Origin: Streptomyces chartreusis NRRL 3882
GTDB lineage: Bacteria > Actinomycetota > Actinomycetes > Streptomycetales > Streptomycetaceae
DNA: 64,000 bases
NCBI RefSeq assembly: GCF_900236475.1
Contig: NZ_LT963352.1
Span: forward strand, 3,472,001 to 3,536,000
Direction: 5' to 3'
The notes below the pieces were generated by a model. The model searched no databases and was not told where the DNA came from. It saw only the letters and a list, made by a program, of their open reading frames with translations. Below, piece after piece: positions 43,922-53,529 of the stretch. The position numbers and the translations under genes are program-made. Positions within the stretch are counted from its first letter, which is position 1; each line of letters begins with the position of its first letter.

Positions 43922-45610
43922 ATGACCAGGACATCCGCTCCTGTGGACGCGCCCGCGACGGGCGCCTGGGAGGGGCTCGTCACCACGGCACTGCTGGGCA
44001 CGGACCGGCGCACCCCGCCGGGCACCGGTCCGGGCCCGGACGCACCGGTGGCCCTGCTGGACGCGGCGGCCGTGGAGACCGTACGACGACGGGCCGGTCT
44101 GCGTCCGGCCCGGGCGGCGGAGCGTCCGCAACCGGCTCCGAAGGACCCGCGTCCGCCGCTGCCGCAGGCGGCGGCCCGCAGACTCGCGATCCTGCTGGCC
44201 GACCGCCCCGGCGGGTCCGGCGGCGGCCGCCGGGGCGCCGCGCCCGATCTGACGGAGCTGCTGCCCCAGTGGCTCGCCGCGGCCAACGCCCGTGGCTTTG
44301 CCCCGCCTCCGCAGCTGCTGCCCGCGTTGCTGGACGCGGCCCGGGGGCGTACCGATTTGCGTCCGGCCGCGCTGGAGTTCGGGGGGCCGCGGGCCCTGTG
44401 GCTGGCCCGGCTGAACCCGGACTGGCGGTTCGCCCTGCGCTCGACACCGGGCGGCGGAGCGGCCCTGCCGCATCTCGATGACGACGCCGGCATCCGGCAG
44501 CTGTGGCAGGAGGGCCTGTTCGCCGAACGGGTCGCCCTCCTGTCCGCCCTGCGCTCTCGCGACCCCGCCGCGGCGCGCGAACTGCTCGCGACGACCTGGG
44601 CGACGGAGCGGGCCGAGGACCGGCTGATGTTCCTCGACTCCCTGCGCGCGGGCCTGGGCCCGGACGACGAGCCGTTCCTGGAACAGGCCCTGGCCGACCG
44701 CAGCCGCAACGTCCGGGCGACGGCGGCGGAGCTGCTGTCGGCGCTGCCCGGTTCGGCGCTCGCGGCACGGATGGCGGTCAGGGCGGAGGCGTGCGTCGCC
44801 ATCGACCACATGCAGCCCACCCGAGCCACCACAGCCACCGCCGCTCCGAGCACCACGGGGGCTGCCACCGGACCGACCATGGCCACGCCGACGATCACCG
44901 TCGAAGCACCGCACGAGTGCGACCCGGGCATGGAGCGCGACGGCGTCGTGGCGAAGGCGCCGGCCGGCCGGGGTGAACGGTCGTGGTGGTTCGGCCAGTT
45001 GGTGGAGGCGGCTCCGCTCGGTACCTGGTCGCGGCGACTGGGCGGGCGGACCCCCCGGGAGATCGTGGCACTGCCGGTCACGGACGACTGGCAGGGCGAA
45101 CTGCACGCGGCGTGGTGCCGGGCCGCGGTGCGCCAGCGGGACGCCGAGTGGTCGCGCGCGCTGCTCGGGGAGCCCTCGGCACCGGAGGCGGGCGGCCCGG
45201 GCGCGGTGTCACTGGCCGAACGCGCCAAGCTGCTCGGCACCCTGGGCGCAGCCGAGCGGGCCGAGTGGGTGGCCGGATTCATCTCGACGCACGGCCTGTC
45301 CGAAGCGTTTCAGCTGCTCGGGGTGTGCGCGGTGCCATGGGCGCCGCCGCTCGGCCGGGCGGTCGTGGACGCGCTCAACATCGCGCGGGACGCGGGGAGT
45401 TATCCATGGAGTTTCAGCGGAGTCATGGGCCTGGCGGAGCGCTGCCTGGACCCGTCCGAGGCCGGGCGCCTCGACGCCCTGCTGGCCGTACCGGACGAGC
45501 CGGAGAACGCGTCTCCGGGCGCCGGTGGCTACTGGGCGGAGGCCTTCCAGCGCCTGGTGACGACGTTGCGTCTGCGCGCGGCGATGACCGAGGAGCTGAA
45601 CACTCCCTGA
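43922..45610 (+). CDS. DUF5691 protein, HEAT-like helical repeats
   Basis: 562 residues, almost entirely helical. Repeats of HEAT type can be seen, for example PFLEQALADRSRNVRATAAELLSALPGSALAARM in two halves at about residues 257-285. The segment GAWEGLVTTALLGTDRRTPP at the N terminus is typical of DUF5691. A Thr/Ala/His insert (about residues 295-330) looks disordered. ATG 43922 has GGAAAGGAAG upstream, and the gene follows SWIM by 170 bases. I recall DUF5691 next to MoxR-SWIM-VWA genes in other genomes; it may be a scaffold for them. Confidence 0.85.
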   Translation: MTRTSAPVDAPATGAWEGLVTTALLGTDRRTPPGTGPGPDAPVALLDAAAVETVRRRAGLRPARAAERPQPAPKDPRPPLPQAAARRLAILLADRPGGSGGGRRGAAPDLTELLPQWLAAANARGFAPPPQLLPALLDAARGRTDLRPAALEFGGPRALWLARLNPDWRFALRSTPGGGAALPHLDDDAGIRQLWQEGLFAERVALLSALRSRDPAAARELLATTWATERAEDRLMFLDSLRAGLGPDDEPFLEQALADRSRNVRATAAELLSALPGSALAARMAVRAEACVAIDHMQPTRATTATAAPSTTGAATGPTMATPTITVEAPHECDPGMERDGVVAKAPAGRGERSWWFGQLVEAAPLGTWSRRLGGRTPREIVALPVTDDWQGELHAAWCRAAVRQRDAEWSRALLGEPSAPEAGGPGAVSLAERAKLLGTLGAAERAEWVAGFISTHGLSEAFQLLGVCAVPWAPPLGRAVVDALNIARDAGSYPWSFSGVMGLAERCLDPSEAGRLDALLAVPDEPENASPGAGGYWAEAFQRLVTTLRLRAAMTEELNTP

Positions 45611-45738
45611 CCCCGGCCCGCGTCCCGGAGCCGACACGAGCCCCAGCGGCCGGGCACGTTGCGGTCACCGCAGAGGGCACCCACCCGCCGACGGCGCCCC
45701 GGGCGACCGGCACGCAAGCCGGCGCCACCGCCGGAGGC

Positions 45739-46155
<417 letters not shown>

Positions 46156-46664
46156 CACTGCCTCCATGAAGCGACTACATCCATCCGTACCGACAAGTAC
46201 CGCACACATCGCTCACGCCGTACACGCCGCACCGCACGGACACCTCGCCCCGTTTCGTCCGGGCAAGTGAACGAACGTTATCTCCAGGATCCCGCAACCG
46301 GCAGTTTCGCGTTGCGGACCGAGGGGGAAATCACACGATGGGACAAGCGCAAGGGGAGCCGCGGCGAGGTCGCCGTACCGCCGCCCCACCCACCACGCAC
46401 GGCGGCGGTACGGCACTTCGGCGAAGGCACGCGGGACACGCAGGGCACGCACAGCACGCAGGGCAGACACGGCGCAACAGCGGGGAGCCTCGTCGCCGCA
46501 CCGGCAGGAGACCTCGTCGTACCACCGGCGTCACACGCGCCACATGCCGCGCTCAGTCCCCGCGGCTCACGCCGCTCACGCAGTCATCGGCCGTCTTCGC
46601 CGCTGCTTTCCACGAGGGCACCCGGGGGGCGGCTGTCCTCCCGCGTGCCGACAGGAGGTCGGCC
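46156..46664. other. gene-free stretch upstream of the lipase
   Basis: About 510 bases. It must hold the promoter of the cobalamin-protein gene at its left end. The middle has imprecise CACGCAGGGCA repeats (around 46430-46465). A frame from a GTG at about 46268 reaches a stop overlapping the lipase ATG, but its composition is low-complexity and not gene-like, so it is not called. Confidence 0.45.
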
Positions 46665-47528
46665 ATGAAGGTCACCAGGGCTGCTCTGCCCTTTCTTCCG
46701 TTCTGCCAGCGCCTGCTGCCGAGCCGGCTGGCGGGACTCTCCCTGGCTCTCCTGAAGGCCACCGCCCTGGAGATCGCGATCCTGGCCGGGCATCTCCTCC
46801 TCTACCCCTCCGGCATCACCCAGGAGCGCCGGGCCCCCGCCCCTGCACTGCCCACGGGCGGCGCCGCCCAACTCCCCACGGAGGCCAAACCCCCGGTCGT
46901 CCTGCTGCACGGCTTCATCGACAACCGCTCGGTCTTCGTCCTGCTGCGCCGCAGCCTCGCCCAGCACGGCAGGCAGCAGATCGAGTCCCTCAACTACTCG
47001 CCGCTGACCTGCGACATACGCGCCGCGGCCGAGCTGCTCGGCCGCCACATAGAGGAGGTCTGCGAGCGCACCGGAGCCCCGCAGGTCGATGTCGTCGGGC
47101 ACAGTCTCGGCGGCCTGATAGCGCGTTACTACGTGCAGCGACTCGGCGGCGACACGCGCGTGCGGACCCTCGTGACACTCGGCACGCCGCACTCGGGCAC
47201 CCGAGTGGTGCCCCTGGCCGACGCGCACCCCATCGTGCGCCAGATGCGCCCCGGCTCACCGGTGCTCGAGGAGCTCACTCGGCCGGCCCCGGGCTGCCGT
47301 ACGCACTTCGTCAGCTTCTGGAGCGACCTGGACCACGTGATGGACCCGCTGGAGACGGCCTGCATCGACCATCCGGATCTGACGGTGCAGAACGTGCGGG
47401 TGGCCGGCATCGGTCATCTCGCCCTGCCCGTGCACCCCGCCGTCGCCAACGGAATACGGCAGGTGCTCGACACGGCCCGCGCGGGTGAACCGTCGGCCGG
47501 CCGGACCGATGGCCTGACGGTGGCCTGA
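46665..47528 (+). CDS. secreted or membrane-bound lipase/alpha-beta hydrolase
   Basis: 287 residues. Uncleaved-looking hydrophobic N terminus (LAGLSLALLKATALEIAILAGHLLLY) is followed by the hydrolase: oxyanion strand PVVLLHGFIDN, nucleophile elbow GHSLGG (serine), TLGTPHSG, an acid in FWSDLDHVMDPLET, and the histidine in VAGIGHLALP. It belongs to the LipA/EstA-type triacylglycerol lipase group. AGGAGG lies at 46653-46658. Substrate is likely a lipid ester; location outside the membrane is inferred from the N terminus. Confidence 0.88.
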   Translation: MKVTRAALPFLPFCQRLLPSRLAGLSLALLKATALEIAILAGHLLLYPSGITQERRAPAPALPTGGAAQLPTEAKPPVVLLHGFIDNRSVFVLLRRSLAQHGRQQIESLNYSPLTCDIRAAAELLGRHIEEVCERTGAPQVDVVGHSLGGLIARYYVQRLGGDTRVRTLVTLGTPHSGTRVVPLADAHPIVRQMRPGSPVLEELTRPAPGCRTHFVSFWSDLDHVMDPLETACIDHPDLTVQNVRVAGIGHLALPVHPAVANGIRQVLDTARAGEPSAGRTDGLTVA

Positions 47529-47747
47529 GACTCGTCATACAGCCGCCACACAGCGTCGAAGCACCGATCACCCTCGAACAAACCTCGAACACAGGGCCAA
47601 GCCCGTGCCCGCAGTCCGCCAAAACACGGCCGAATGCCCGTTTCCTGCGCGCGCGAAACCTGCCGAAGATTGTCGTGCCCGCGTACCGCCGGGTACAGTC
47701 GCCGCACTGCTCTGGCAGCCCCTGTTGTCGAGGCGAAAGAGAAGTTG

Positions 47748-49283
47748 GTGAACGACCGTCACCCGTCGGGGACCATGACCCCGGCCCCGGCTTCCGACGC
47801 CGACTCGGCGCACTACGCGTCGTACGGCACCCAGGAAGCCCAGTACGGCGACTTCACCACGTACGGCGACTACGCCGCCACCGGATTTGATTCCACCGGT
47901 ACCGACGGCACCGGTTTCGGCGCCACCGGCCACACCACGGCGACCTTCGCCACCGACCCCCTCTTCGGCGACCTCCCGGGCAGCGGCCACGACACGGGCA
48001 CGTACGACACCGGCCACTGGCCCACCGGCGCGCACGAGAACCCGCACTACGACGCGTACGCGGCCCAGCACCACGCCGCCTACGACACCGGCGTCTACGA
48101 CACGACAGCCTGGACGGCCGAGCAGCAGCTACTCTCGGTCATCCCGCCGCAGGCCACCTCCCCGGACAGCACCGGGCAGTGGGACGCCGGCGCCTGGCTC
48201 CACCCCGACCAGTCCGGCAATCCGGCCGACCAGACCCAGCAGTGGGAATGGGGCACGCAGGCCTTCGACACCGGTGCCTACGACGCCACGCAGTGGAACA
48301 CCGACGGCGTCGCGCAGGCCCCCGACGAGTACGAGCAGCGCGGCGAAACCTTCGAGCAGCACGAGACCGCGTCGTTCGAGCAGGTCGCCTACGACGAAGC
48401 CACCGGGGCCGCCTACCACGACCCGGCCGCGGACGGCGGCGAGCCGGCCGCCACCGGCGAACTGCCCGCCGTCGCCCCGCTCCTGGACGGCCAGGAAGAG
48501 GTCAACCCGCGTGCCGGCTCACGGGCGGCCTCACGCGCCGGGTCCCGTTCCCGCCGCCGTACGCCGCCCAAGCGCTCGGCACTGCTGACGATCGCGGTGC
48601 CCTCGGCGTGTGTGATGGGCGTCGCGGGGATCGCCGCCGCCTCCGTCGGCAGCTTCACCGACGACGGCGCCGCGGAGGCGCAGACGACCGCGGCGGACGC
48701 ACAGCCGGTGAAACCGGCCGCCGCCAACAACAAGCTGGACACACAGCTGCAGAGCCTCGCCGCCGGCGCCGACGACTTCGCCGACCGCGCCAGCCGTACG
48801 CAGGAGCGCATCGACCTCAAGGCCCAGCAGGCGGCCGAGCGCAAGCGCGCGGCGGAGGAGGCGGCCCGCAAGGAGCGGCTGCGCCCGAAGTTCGCCCTGC
48901 CGGTCGCCCGGCACGGACTCAGCGCCTACTACGGGCAGTCCGGCATCAACTGGATGTCCCTGCACACCGGCATCGACTTCCCCGTCTCGTACGGCACGAC
49001 CGTGATGGCCGCGACCGACGGCACCGTCCGCACGCAGTGGAACAGCGCGTACGGCAACATGATGATCGTGACCGCGAAGGACGGCACGGAGACGTGGTAC
49101 TGCCACCTCTCCACCTACACGGTGCCCTCCGGTACGACCGTCAAGGCCGGCGATCCGATCGCGCGCTCCGGCAACTCCGGCAACTCGACCGGCCCTCATC
49201 TGCACTTCGAGGTCCGCCCGGCCGGCGGCTCGGCGATCGACCCGCTCCCGTGGCTGCGCAGCCACGGCATCGACCCGACGTAA
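47748..49283 (+). CDS. M23 (LytM-type) peptidase, membrane-anchored
   Basis: 511 residues. The first 265 are a Tyr/Gly/Thr/Asp-rich cytoplasmic region with repeats of the type YDTGxYDTTxW. A membrane segment near residue 290 (LLTIAVPSACVMGVAGIAAASV) leads to a coiled coil rich in Ala/Gln/Lys/Glu and a C-terminal M23 domain with zinc ligands in LHTGIDFPVSYG and GPHLHFEV. It should cut peptidoglycan cross-bridges or act as an activator of amidases. GTG 47748 is chosen; a TTG one codon earlier is equally possible. No riboswitch was found in its leader. Confidence 0.88.
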   Translation: MNDRHPSGTMTPAPASDADSAHYASYGTQEAQYGDFTTYGDYAATGFDSTGTDGTGFGATGHTTATFATDPLFGDLPGSGHDTGTYDTGHWPTGAHENPHYDAYAAQHHAAYDTGVYDTTAWTAEQQLLSVIPPQATSPDSTGQWDAGAWLHPDQSGNPADQTQQWEWGTQAFDTGAYDATQWNTDGVAQAPDEYEQRGETFEQHETASFEQVAYDEATGAAYHDPAADGGEPAATGELPAVAPLLDGQEEVNPRAGSRAASRAGSRSRRRTPPKRSALLTIAVPSACVMGVAGIAAASVGSFTDDGAAEAQTTAADAQPVKPAAANNKLDTQLQSLAAGADDFADRASRTQERIDLKAQQAAERKRAAEEAARKERLRPKFALPVARHGLSAYYGQSGINWMSLHTGIDFPVSYGTTVMAATDGTVRTQWNSAYGNMMIVTAKDGTETWYCHLSTYTVPSGTTVKAGDPIARSGNSGNSTGPHLHFEVRPAGGSAIDPLPWLRSHGIDPT

Positions 49284-49291
49284 CGTCCCGG

Positions 49292-49321
49292 CAGCCCCCA
49301 CCGGACATCCGGCAGGGGCTG
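49292..49321. terminator. terminator between M23 gene and pcrA
   Basis: CAGCCCC (49292-49298) pairs with GGGGCTG (49315-49321), with inner CCGG-ACAT-CCGG pairing, between two convergent genes. Confidence 0.65.
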
Positions 49322-49332
49322 ACCCCGCTGGG

Positions 49333-51810
49333 CTACAGCTTCTCCACCGGCGCGTACCGCAGCAGCAGCCGCTTCGGCTTGGTGTCCCCGAAGTCGATGG
49401 TCGCCTCGGCGTTCCCGCCGGTGCCCTTCACCGCGACGACGGTCCCGAGCCCGAACTGGTCGTGTGTGACCCGGTCCCCGACCGCCAGCGACACGACCGG
49501 CTTCTCGGAGGTCCGGCGCGTGGCGAAACCGGACGCGCCCGACGCCGACGAACGCGAGCGGGACGACGACAGCGAGGCCGCCACCCCGGAGACGGGGCCG
49601 GAGGACGCGGGCGCGGTGGCTCCCGTCCGCTTCCACTCCACGTAGGCCGGCGGGATCTCCTCCAGGAAGCGGGAGGGCGGGTTGTACGAGGGCTGGCCCC
49701 AGGCGCTGCGCAGGGTGGACCGCGTCAGATACAGCCGCTCCCGCGCACGCGTGATGCCGACGTACGCCAGGCGCCGCTCCTCCTCCAGCTCCTTCGTCTG
49801 GCCGAGGGCGCGCATGTGCGGGAAGACGCCGTCCTCCATGCCGGTCAGGAAGACGACCGGGAACTCCAGGCCCTTGGCGGTGTGCAGGGTCATCAGCGTG
49901 ATGACGCCGTCGCCGTCCTCCTCGTCGGGGATCTGGTCGGAGTCGGCGACCAGGGCGACCTGTTCGAGGAAGTCGGACAGCGTGCCCCGCTCCTCTTCGC
50001 CGCGCTCCTGCTCGAACTCCATGGCGACGGCGGCGAGTTCCTGGAGGTTCTCGATCCGGGTCTCGTCCTGCGGGTCGGTGGAGGCCTGCAACTCGGCGAG
50101 GTACCCGGTGCGTTCCAGGACGGCCTCCAGCACCGTGGCCGGTCCGGCGCCGGACTCGACGATCGTGCGGAGATCCTCCATCAGCGTGTTGAACCGCTTG
50201 ACGGCGTTGGTGGAGCGCGCGGCCATGCCGTACGCCTCGTCGACGCGCTTCAGCGCCTGCGGGAAGCTGATCTTCTCCCGCTGGGCGAGGGCGCCGATCA
50301 TCGCCTCGGCGCGGTCGCCGATGCCCCGCTTGGGGACGTTGAGGATCCGGCGCAGCGGCACCGAGTCCTCCGGGTTGGCCAGCACGCGCAGGTAGGCCAG
50401 GACGTCCCGGACCTCCTTGCGCTCGTAGAAGCGGACACCGCCGACGACCTTGTAGGGCAGGCCGACGCGGATGAAGACCTCTTCGAAGACACGGGACTGG
50501 GCGTTGGTGCGGTAGAACACGGCGACGTCGCCGGCCTTCGCCTCGCCGGCGTCCGTGAGCCGGTCTATCTCGTCGGCGACGAACTGCGCCTCGTCGTGCT
50601 CGGTGTCGGCGACGTAGCCGGTGATCTGCGCGCCCGTGCCCGCGTTGGTCCAGAGGTTCTTGGGACGCCGGGACTCGTTGCGCTCGATGACCGCGTTGGC
50701 CGCGCTGAGGATCGTCTGGGTGGAGCGGTAGTTCTGCTCCAGGAGGATCGTCGTCGCGTCCGGGTAGTCCTCCTCGAACTGGAGGATGTTGCGGATCGTC
50801 GCGCCGCGGAAGGCGTAGATCGACTGGTCGGCGTCACCCACGACGCACAGCTCGGCGGGCGGGATCTCGGCCTCGGGCGGCACGTCGACAGGGTGCTCGG
50901 AGGTGCCGACCAGCTCGCGGACCAGGGCGTACTGCGCGTGGTTGGTGTCCTGGTACTCGTCCACCAGGACGTGCCGGAAGCGGCGGCGGTAGTGCTCGGC
51001 GACGTCGGGGAAGGCGCGCAGCAGGTTGACCGTCGTCATGATCAGGTCGTCGAAGTCGAGGGCGTTCGCCTCGCGCAGCCGTGACTGGTACATCGCGTAG
51101 GCCTGGGCGAGGGTCTTCTCGAAGCCGTCGGAGGCCTGGGCTGCGAAGTCCTCCTCGTCGATCAGCTCGTTCTTCAGGTTGCTGATCTTGGCGCTGAAGG
51201 ACTTGGGCGGGAAGCGCTTGGGGTCGAGGTCCAGGTCGCGGCAGACCAGGGCCATCAGCCGCTTGGAGTCGGCGGCGTCGTAGATCGAGAAGGAGGACGT
51301 GAAGCCGAGCTTCTTGCTCTCGCGCCGCAGGATGCGCACACACGCGCTGTGGAAGGTCATCACCCACATCGCGTTCGCCCGCGGGCCGACGAGCTGCTCG
51401 ACGCGCTCCTTCATCTCGCCCGCGGCCTTGTTGGTGAAGGTGATCGCGAGGATCTGGCCCGGGTGCACGCCCCGCTCGGCGAGCAGGTGGGCGATGCGGT
51501 GCGTGAGCACGCGGGTCTTGCCGGAGCCGGCGCCGGCCACGATGAGCAGCGGGGAACCTGAGTGCACGACGGCGGCGCGCTGGTTGTCGTTCAGCCCCTC
51601 CAGGAGGGCGGCGGTGTCCACCACCGGGCGCGGGGCGCCGTCGCGGTAGTACGCGTCCCTGTCCGGGGGCACGTCGAACTTCCCGCCGAACAGATCGTCC
51701 GGAACCGGCTCCGGCACGTGATCGTCCTCGGGTGGCGGCGGGGGCTCGTCCGCGGGGCCCCGCTGGGCCTGGAGGTCCGCCAGGAAGCTGTCGTCAAAGA
51801 GGCTGCTCAT
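49333..51810 (-). CDS. pcrA: ATP-dependent DNA helicase PcrA/UvrD
   Basis: 825 residues. All SF1A motifs are visible: VVAGAGSGKTRVLTHRIA (Walker A), ITFTNKAAGEMKER, VLVDEYQDTNHAQY (motif II), VVGDADQSIYAFRGA (III), VVGGVRFYERKEVRD (IV), TLHTAKGLEFPVVFL (V) and YVGITRARERLYL (VI). It unwinds DNA 3' to 5' in excision repair and removes RecA from stalled forks. The C-terminal Tudor-like end (GDRVTHDQFGLGTVV) is the RNA-polymerase-binding part. Its start is 10 bases from a RecA-NDp-type -10 (51820-51825), so it is predicted to be damage-inducible. Confidence 0.96.
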   Translation of the reverse strand: MSSLFDDSFLADLQAQRGPADEPPPPPEDDHVPEPVPDDLFGGKFDVPPDRDAYYRDGAPRPVVDTAALLEGLNDNQRAAVVHSGSPLLIVAGAGSGKTRVLTHRIAHLLAERGVHPGQILAITFTNKAAGEMKERVEQLVGPRANAMWVMTFHSACVRILRRESKKLGFTSSFSIYDAADSKRLMALVCRDLDLDPKRFPPKSFSAKISNLKNELIDEEDFAAQASDGFEKTLAQAYAMYQSRLREANALDFDDLIMTTVNLLRAFPDVAEHYRRRFRHVLVDEYQDTNHAQYALVRELVGTSEHPVDVPPEAEIPPAELCVVGDADQSIYAFRGATIRNILQFEEDYPDATTILLEQNYRSTQTILSAANAVIERNESRRPKNLWTNAGTGAQITGYVADTEHDEAQFVADEIDRLTDAGEAKAGDVAVFYRTNAQSRVFEEVFIRVGLPYKVVGGVRFYERKEVRDVLAYLRVLANPEDSVPLRRILNVPKRGIGDRAEAMIGALAQREKISFPQALKRVDEAYGMAARSTNAVKRFNTLMEDLRTIVESGAGPATVLEAVLERTGYLAELQASTDPQDETRIENLQELAAVAMEFEQERGEEERGTLSDFLEQVALVADSDQIPDEEDGDGVITLMTLHTAKGLEFPVVFLTGMEDGVFPHMRALGQTKELEEERRLAYVGITRARERLYLTRSTLRSAWGQPSYNPPSRFLEEIPPAYVEWKRTGATAPASSGPVSGVAASLSSSRSRSSASGASGFATRRTSEKPVVSLAVGDRVTHDQFGLGTVVAVKGTGGNAEATIDFGDTKPKRLLLRYAPVEKL

Positions 51811-51819
51811 CGCTCTCCG

Positions 51820-51842
51820 AGTCTAGGGCGCCCCACTGACAG
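51820..51842 (-). promoter_or_regulatory. RecA-NDp/PafBC-type promoter of pcrA
   Basis: On the minus strand CTGTCAGTG (51842-51834), eight bases, then TAGACT (51825-51820) fit TTGTCRGTG-N8-TAnnnT with one difference at the weakly conserved first base. The -10 ends nine bases before the ATG, giving a nearly leaderless message. Confidence 0.8.
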
Positions 51843-52107
51843 CCCGCCGCCGCCCTGAGAACATCGCCCGAACGCCCCCCTCGTCACCGTGCATCCCCGC
51901 ATGATCACAGCCTGCTATGACCGTCATGATTATGGACGACTCGTGACCAACCCCCCTCGACCGATCACGCTCGGCGACGCTCCGGGACAAGGTCACGAAA
52001 ATGTATCGGGCATATCACCCATCAACCTTCACAAGGGCCACACGAGTTGGCTACCGTGCGGGCAGGCCGCACGACCCCCACCGGCGAACGTCGCCGGGCC
52101 GCGCGGC

Positions 52108-52262
52108 CTCCGCCGAGTCCGGTGTGCCGCAGCGGCAGCCGGAGCCGGGGACCCAACCGAGAACTCCGGGGTGAATCGGCCCGACTCCCTTCGCGGAGAT
52201 GGCCGTAGGGCAACCCTTCCGATGTACCCGCCCGAACCCGACAGCTAACCCGGTAGGCGGAG
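52108..52262 (+). ncRNA. cyclic di-AMP (ydaO/yuaA) riboswitch
   Basis: The conserved blocks of this class appear in order: GCCGGAGCCGGGGACCCAA (about 52138-52155), GGGGTGAATCGG (52169-52180), TAGGGCAAC (52206-52214) and CCCGAACCCGACAGCTAACC (52231-52250), ending GGTAGGCGGAG. The outer stem pairs CTCCGCC (52108-52114) with GGCGGAG (52256-52262). The next gene's ribosome site begins four bases after the stem, so binding could affect translation or elongation. In Streptomyces this RNA turns off cell-wall hydrolase genes at high c-di-AMP. Confidence 0.92.
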
Positions 52263-52282
52263 CATGGAAGGAGTCGCCTCCC

Positions 52283-53452
52283 TTGGCGTCGCACCGCAAG
52301 TCGCGTCCCGCTGGTACGCGCGTCGCAGGCATACGGACCCCCGCCCTCGCAACGGCGGCCCTCACCTCCGTGGCCCTGCTGTCCCAGTCGGCCAACGCCG
52401 CCCCCGAGGCCGACGACAAGCCGAGTCTCGAGGAAGTCGAGAAGAAGGTCGACGACCTGTACCGCCAGGCCGAGTCGGCGACCGACAAGTACAACTCGGC
52501 CAAGGAGAAGACCACCAAGCAGCGCAAGCGCGTCGACACCCTCCTCGACGACGTCGCCAAGCGCACCCAGAAGCTCAACGAGGCACGGGAGGAACTCGGT
52601 TCCTTCGCCGCCGCCCAGTACCGCACCGGCGCCTCCGCCCCGGACACGGCGACGTTCCTGCTCGCGGACACCCCGCAGGACTACTTCGACCAGACCCAGC
52701 TGATGAACCGGATGACCGGCCGCCAGAAGGTCGCGGTCGACGACTACGTCACGCAGCAGTCCGAGACGATGAAGAAGCGCCAGGAGGCCACCGAGAGCCT
52801 CGAGACGCTCACCGAGACGCAGGGCGACCTGAAGACGGCCAAGGCCACCGTCCAGCGGAAGCTCGCCGACGCGCGCGAACTGCTGTCGAAGCTGACCGCC
52901 GAGGAGAAGGCGCGGCTCGCGGCGATCGAGAGGGAGAAGCAGCAGGAGGCCGCCCGCAAGGCCGACGAGCTGGCCCGGCAGCAGGCCGCGCAGCAGAAGG
53001 CGCAGGAGGAGGCCGCCCAGCAGCAGGACAGCGGTTCCGCGTCGGCGGGCTCCGGCTCGTCCTCCTCGACGGCCCCCGCCGACTCCTCGTACGCCACCAA
53101 GGCCGAGAAGGCGCTCGCCTTCGCCCGCGCCCAGATCGGCAAGCCGTACGTCTGGGGCGCCGTCGGCCCCGGCTCCTACGACTGCTCCGGCCTCACCCAG
53201 GCCGCCTGGAAGGCCGCGGGCGTCACCCTGCCGCGCACGACCTACGACCAGGTCAACGCCGGCACCACGGTCTCTCTGACCGACGCCCAGCCCGGTGACC
53301 TGGTCTTCTTCTACGACGACGTCACCCACGTCGGCATCTACATCGGCAACGGCATGATGATCCACGCCCCGAAGCCCGGCACCTACGTGCGCGAGGAGTC
53401 GATCTACTACGACGGCGAGTCGGCCATCCACAGCGTGGTGCGGCCGGCCTGA
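52283..53452 (+). CDS. secreted NlpC/P60 peptidoglycan hydrolase under c-di-AMP riboswitch
   Basis: 389 residues. After a signal region (TPALATAALTSVALLSQSANAAPEA) comes a long coiled coil (about residues 45-240, rich in Lys/Glu/Gln) and a C-terminal NlpC/P60 domain: catalytic Cys in GSYDCSGLTQAAW, His in DDVTHVGIYIGNG, and a third residue near MMIHAPKPG. It is RipA-like and cuts stem peptides. The TTG start at 52283 is fixed by GGAAGGAG at 52267-52274. It has a paralogue at 55287 with the same architecture but a different leader. Confidence 0.92.
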   Translation: MASHRKSRPAGTRVAGIRTPALATAALTSVALLSQSANAAPEADDKPSLEEVEKKVDDLYRQAESATDKYNSAKEKTTKQRKRVDTLLDDVAKRTQKLNEAREELGSFAAAQYRTGASAPDTATFLLADTPQDYFDQTQLMNRMTGRQKVAVDDYVTQQSETMKKRQEATESLETLTETQGDLKTAKATVQRKLADARELLSKLTAEEKARLAAIEREKQQEAARKADELARQQAAQQKAQEEAAQQQDSGSASAGSGSSSSTAPADSSYATKAEKALAFARAQIGKPYVWGAVGPGSYDCSGLTQAAWKAAGVTLPRTTYDQVNAGTTVSLTDAQPGDLVFFYDDVTHVGIYIGNGMMIHAPKPGTYVREESIYYDGESAIHSVVRPA

Positions 53453-53529
53453 GGGCGCTCGCGCGTTTTTGAGGCGCCCGCGCGCGTGCCCCGCTCATAT
53501 CGCGCGCGGCGCCTCCTAGCATCGGGCCC

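Noticed and set aside
46266..46668. Plus-strand frame beginning near a GTG at about 46268 whose stop overlaps the lipase ATG
   Set aside because: Low-complexity composition, no clear ribosome site, no domain and weak third-position bias; the overlap alone is not enough.
47529..47747. Possible riboswitch in the M23 peptidase leader
   Set aside because: No conserved riboswitch block was found; only a plausible TACAGT -10 near 47695.
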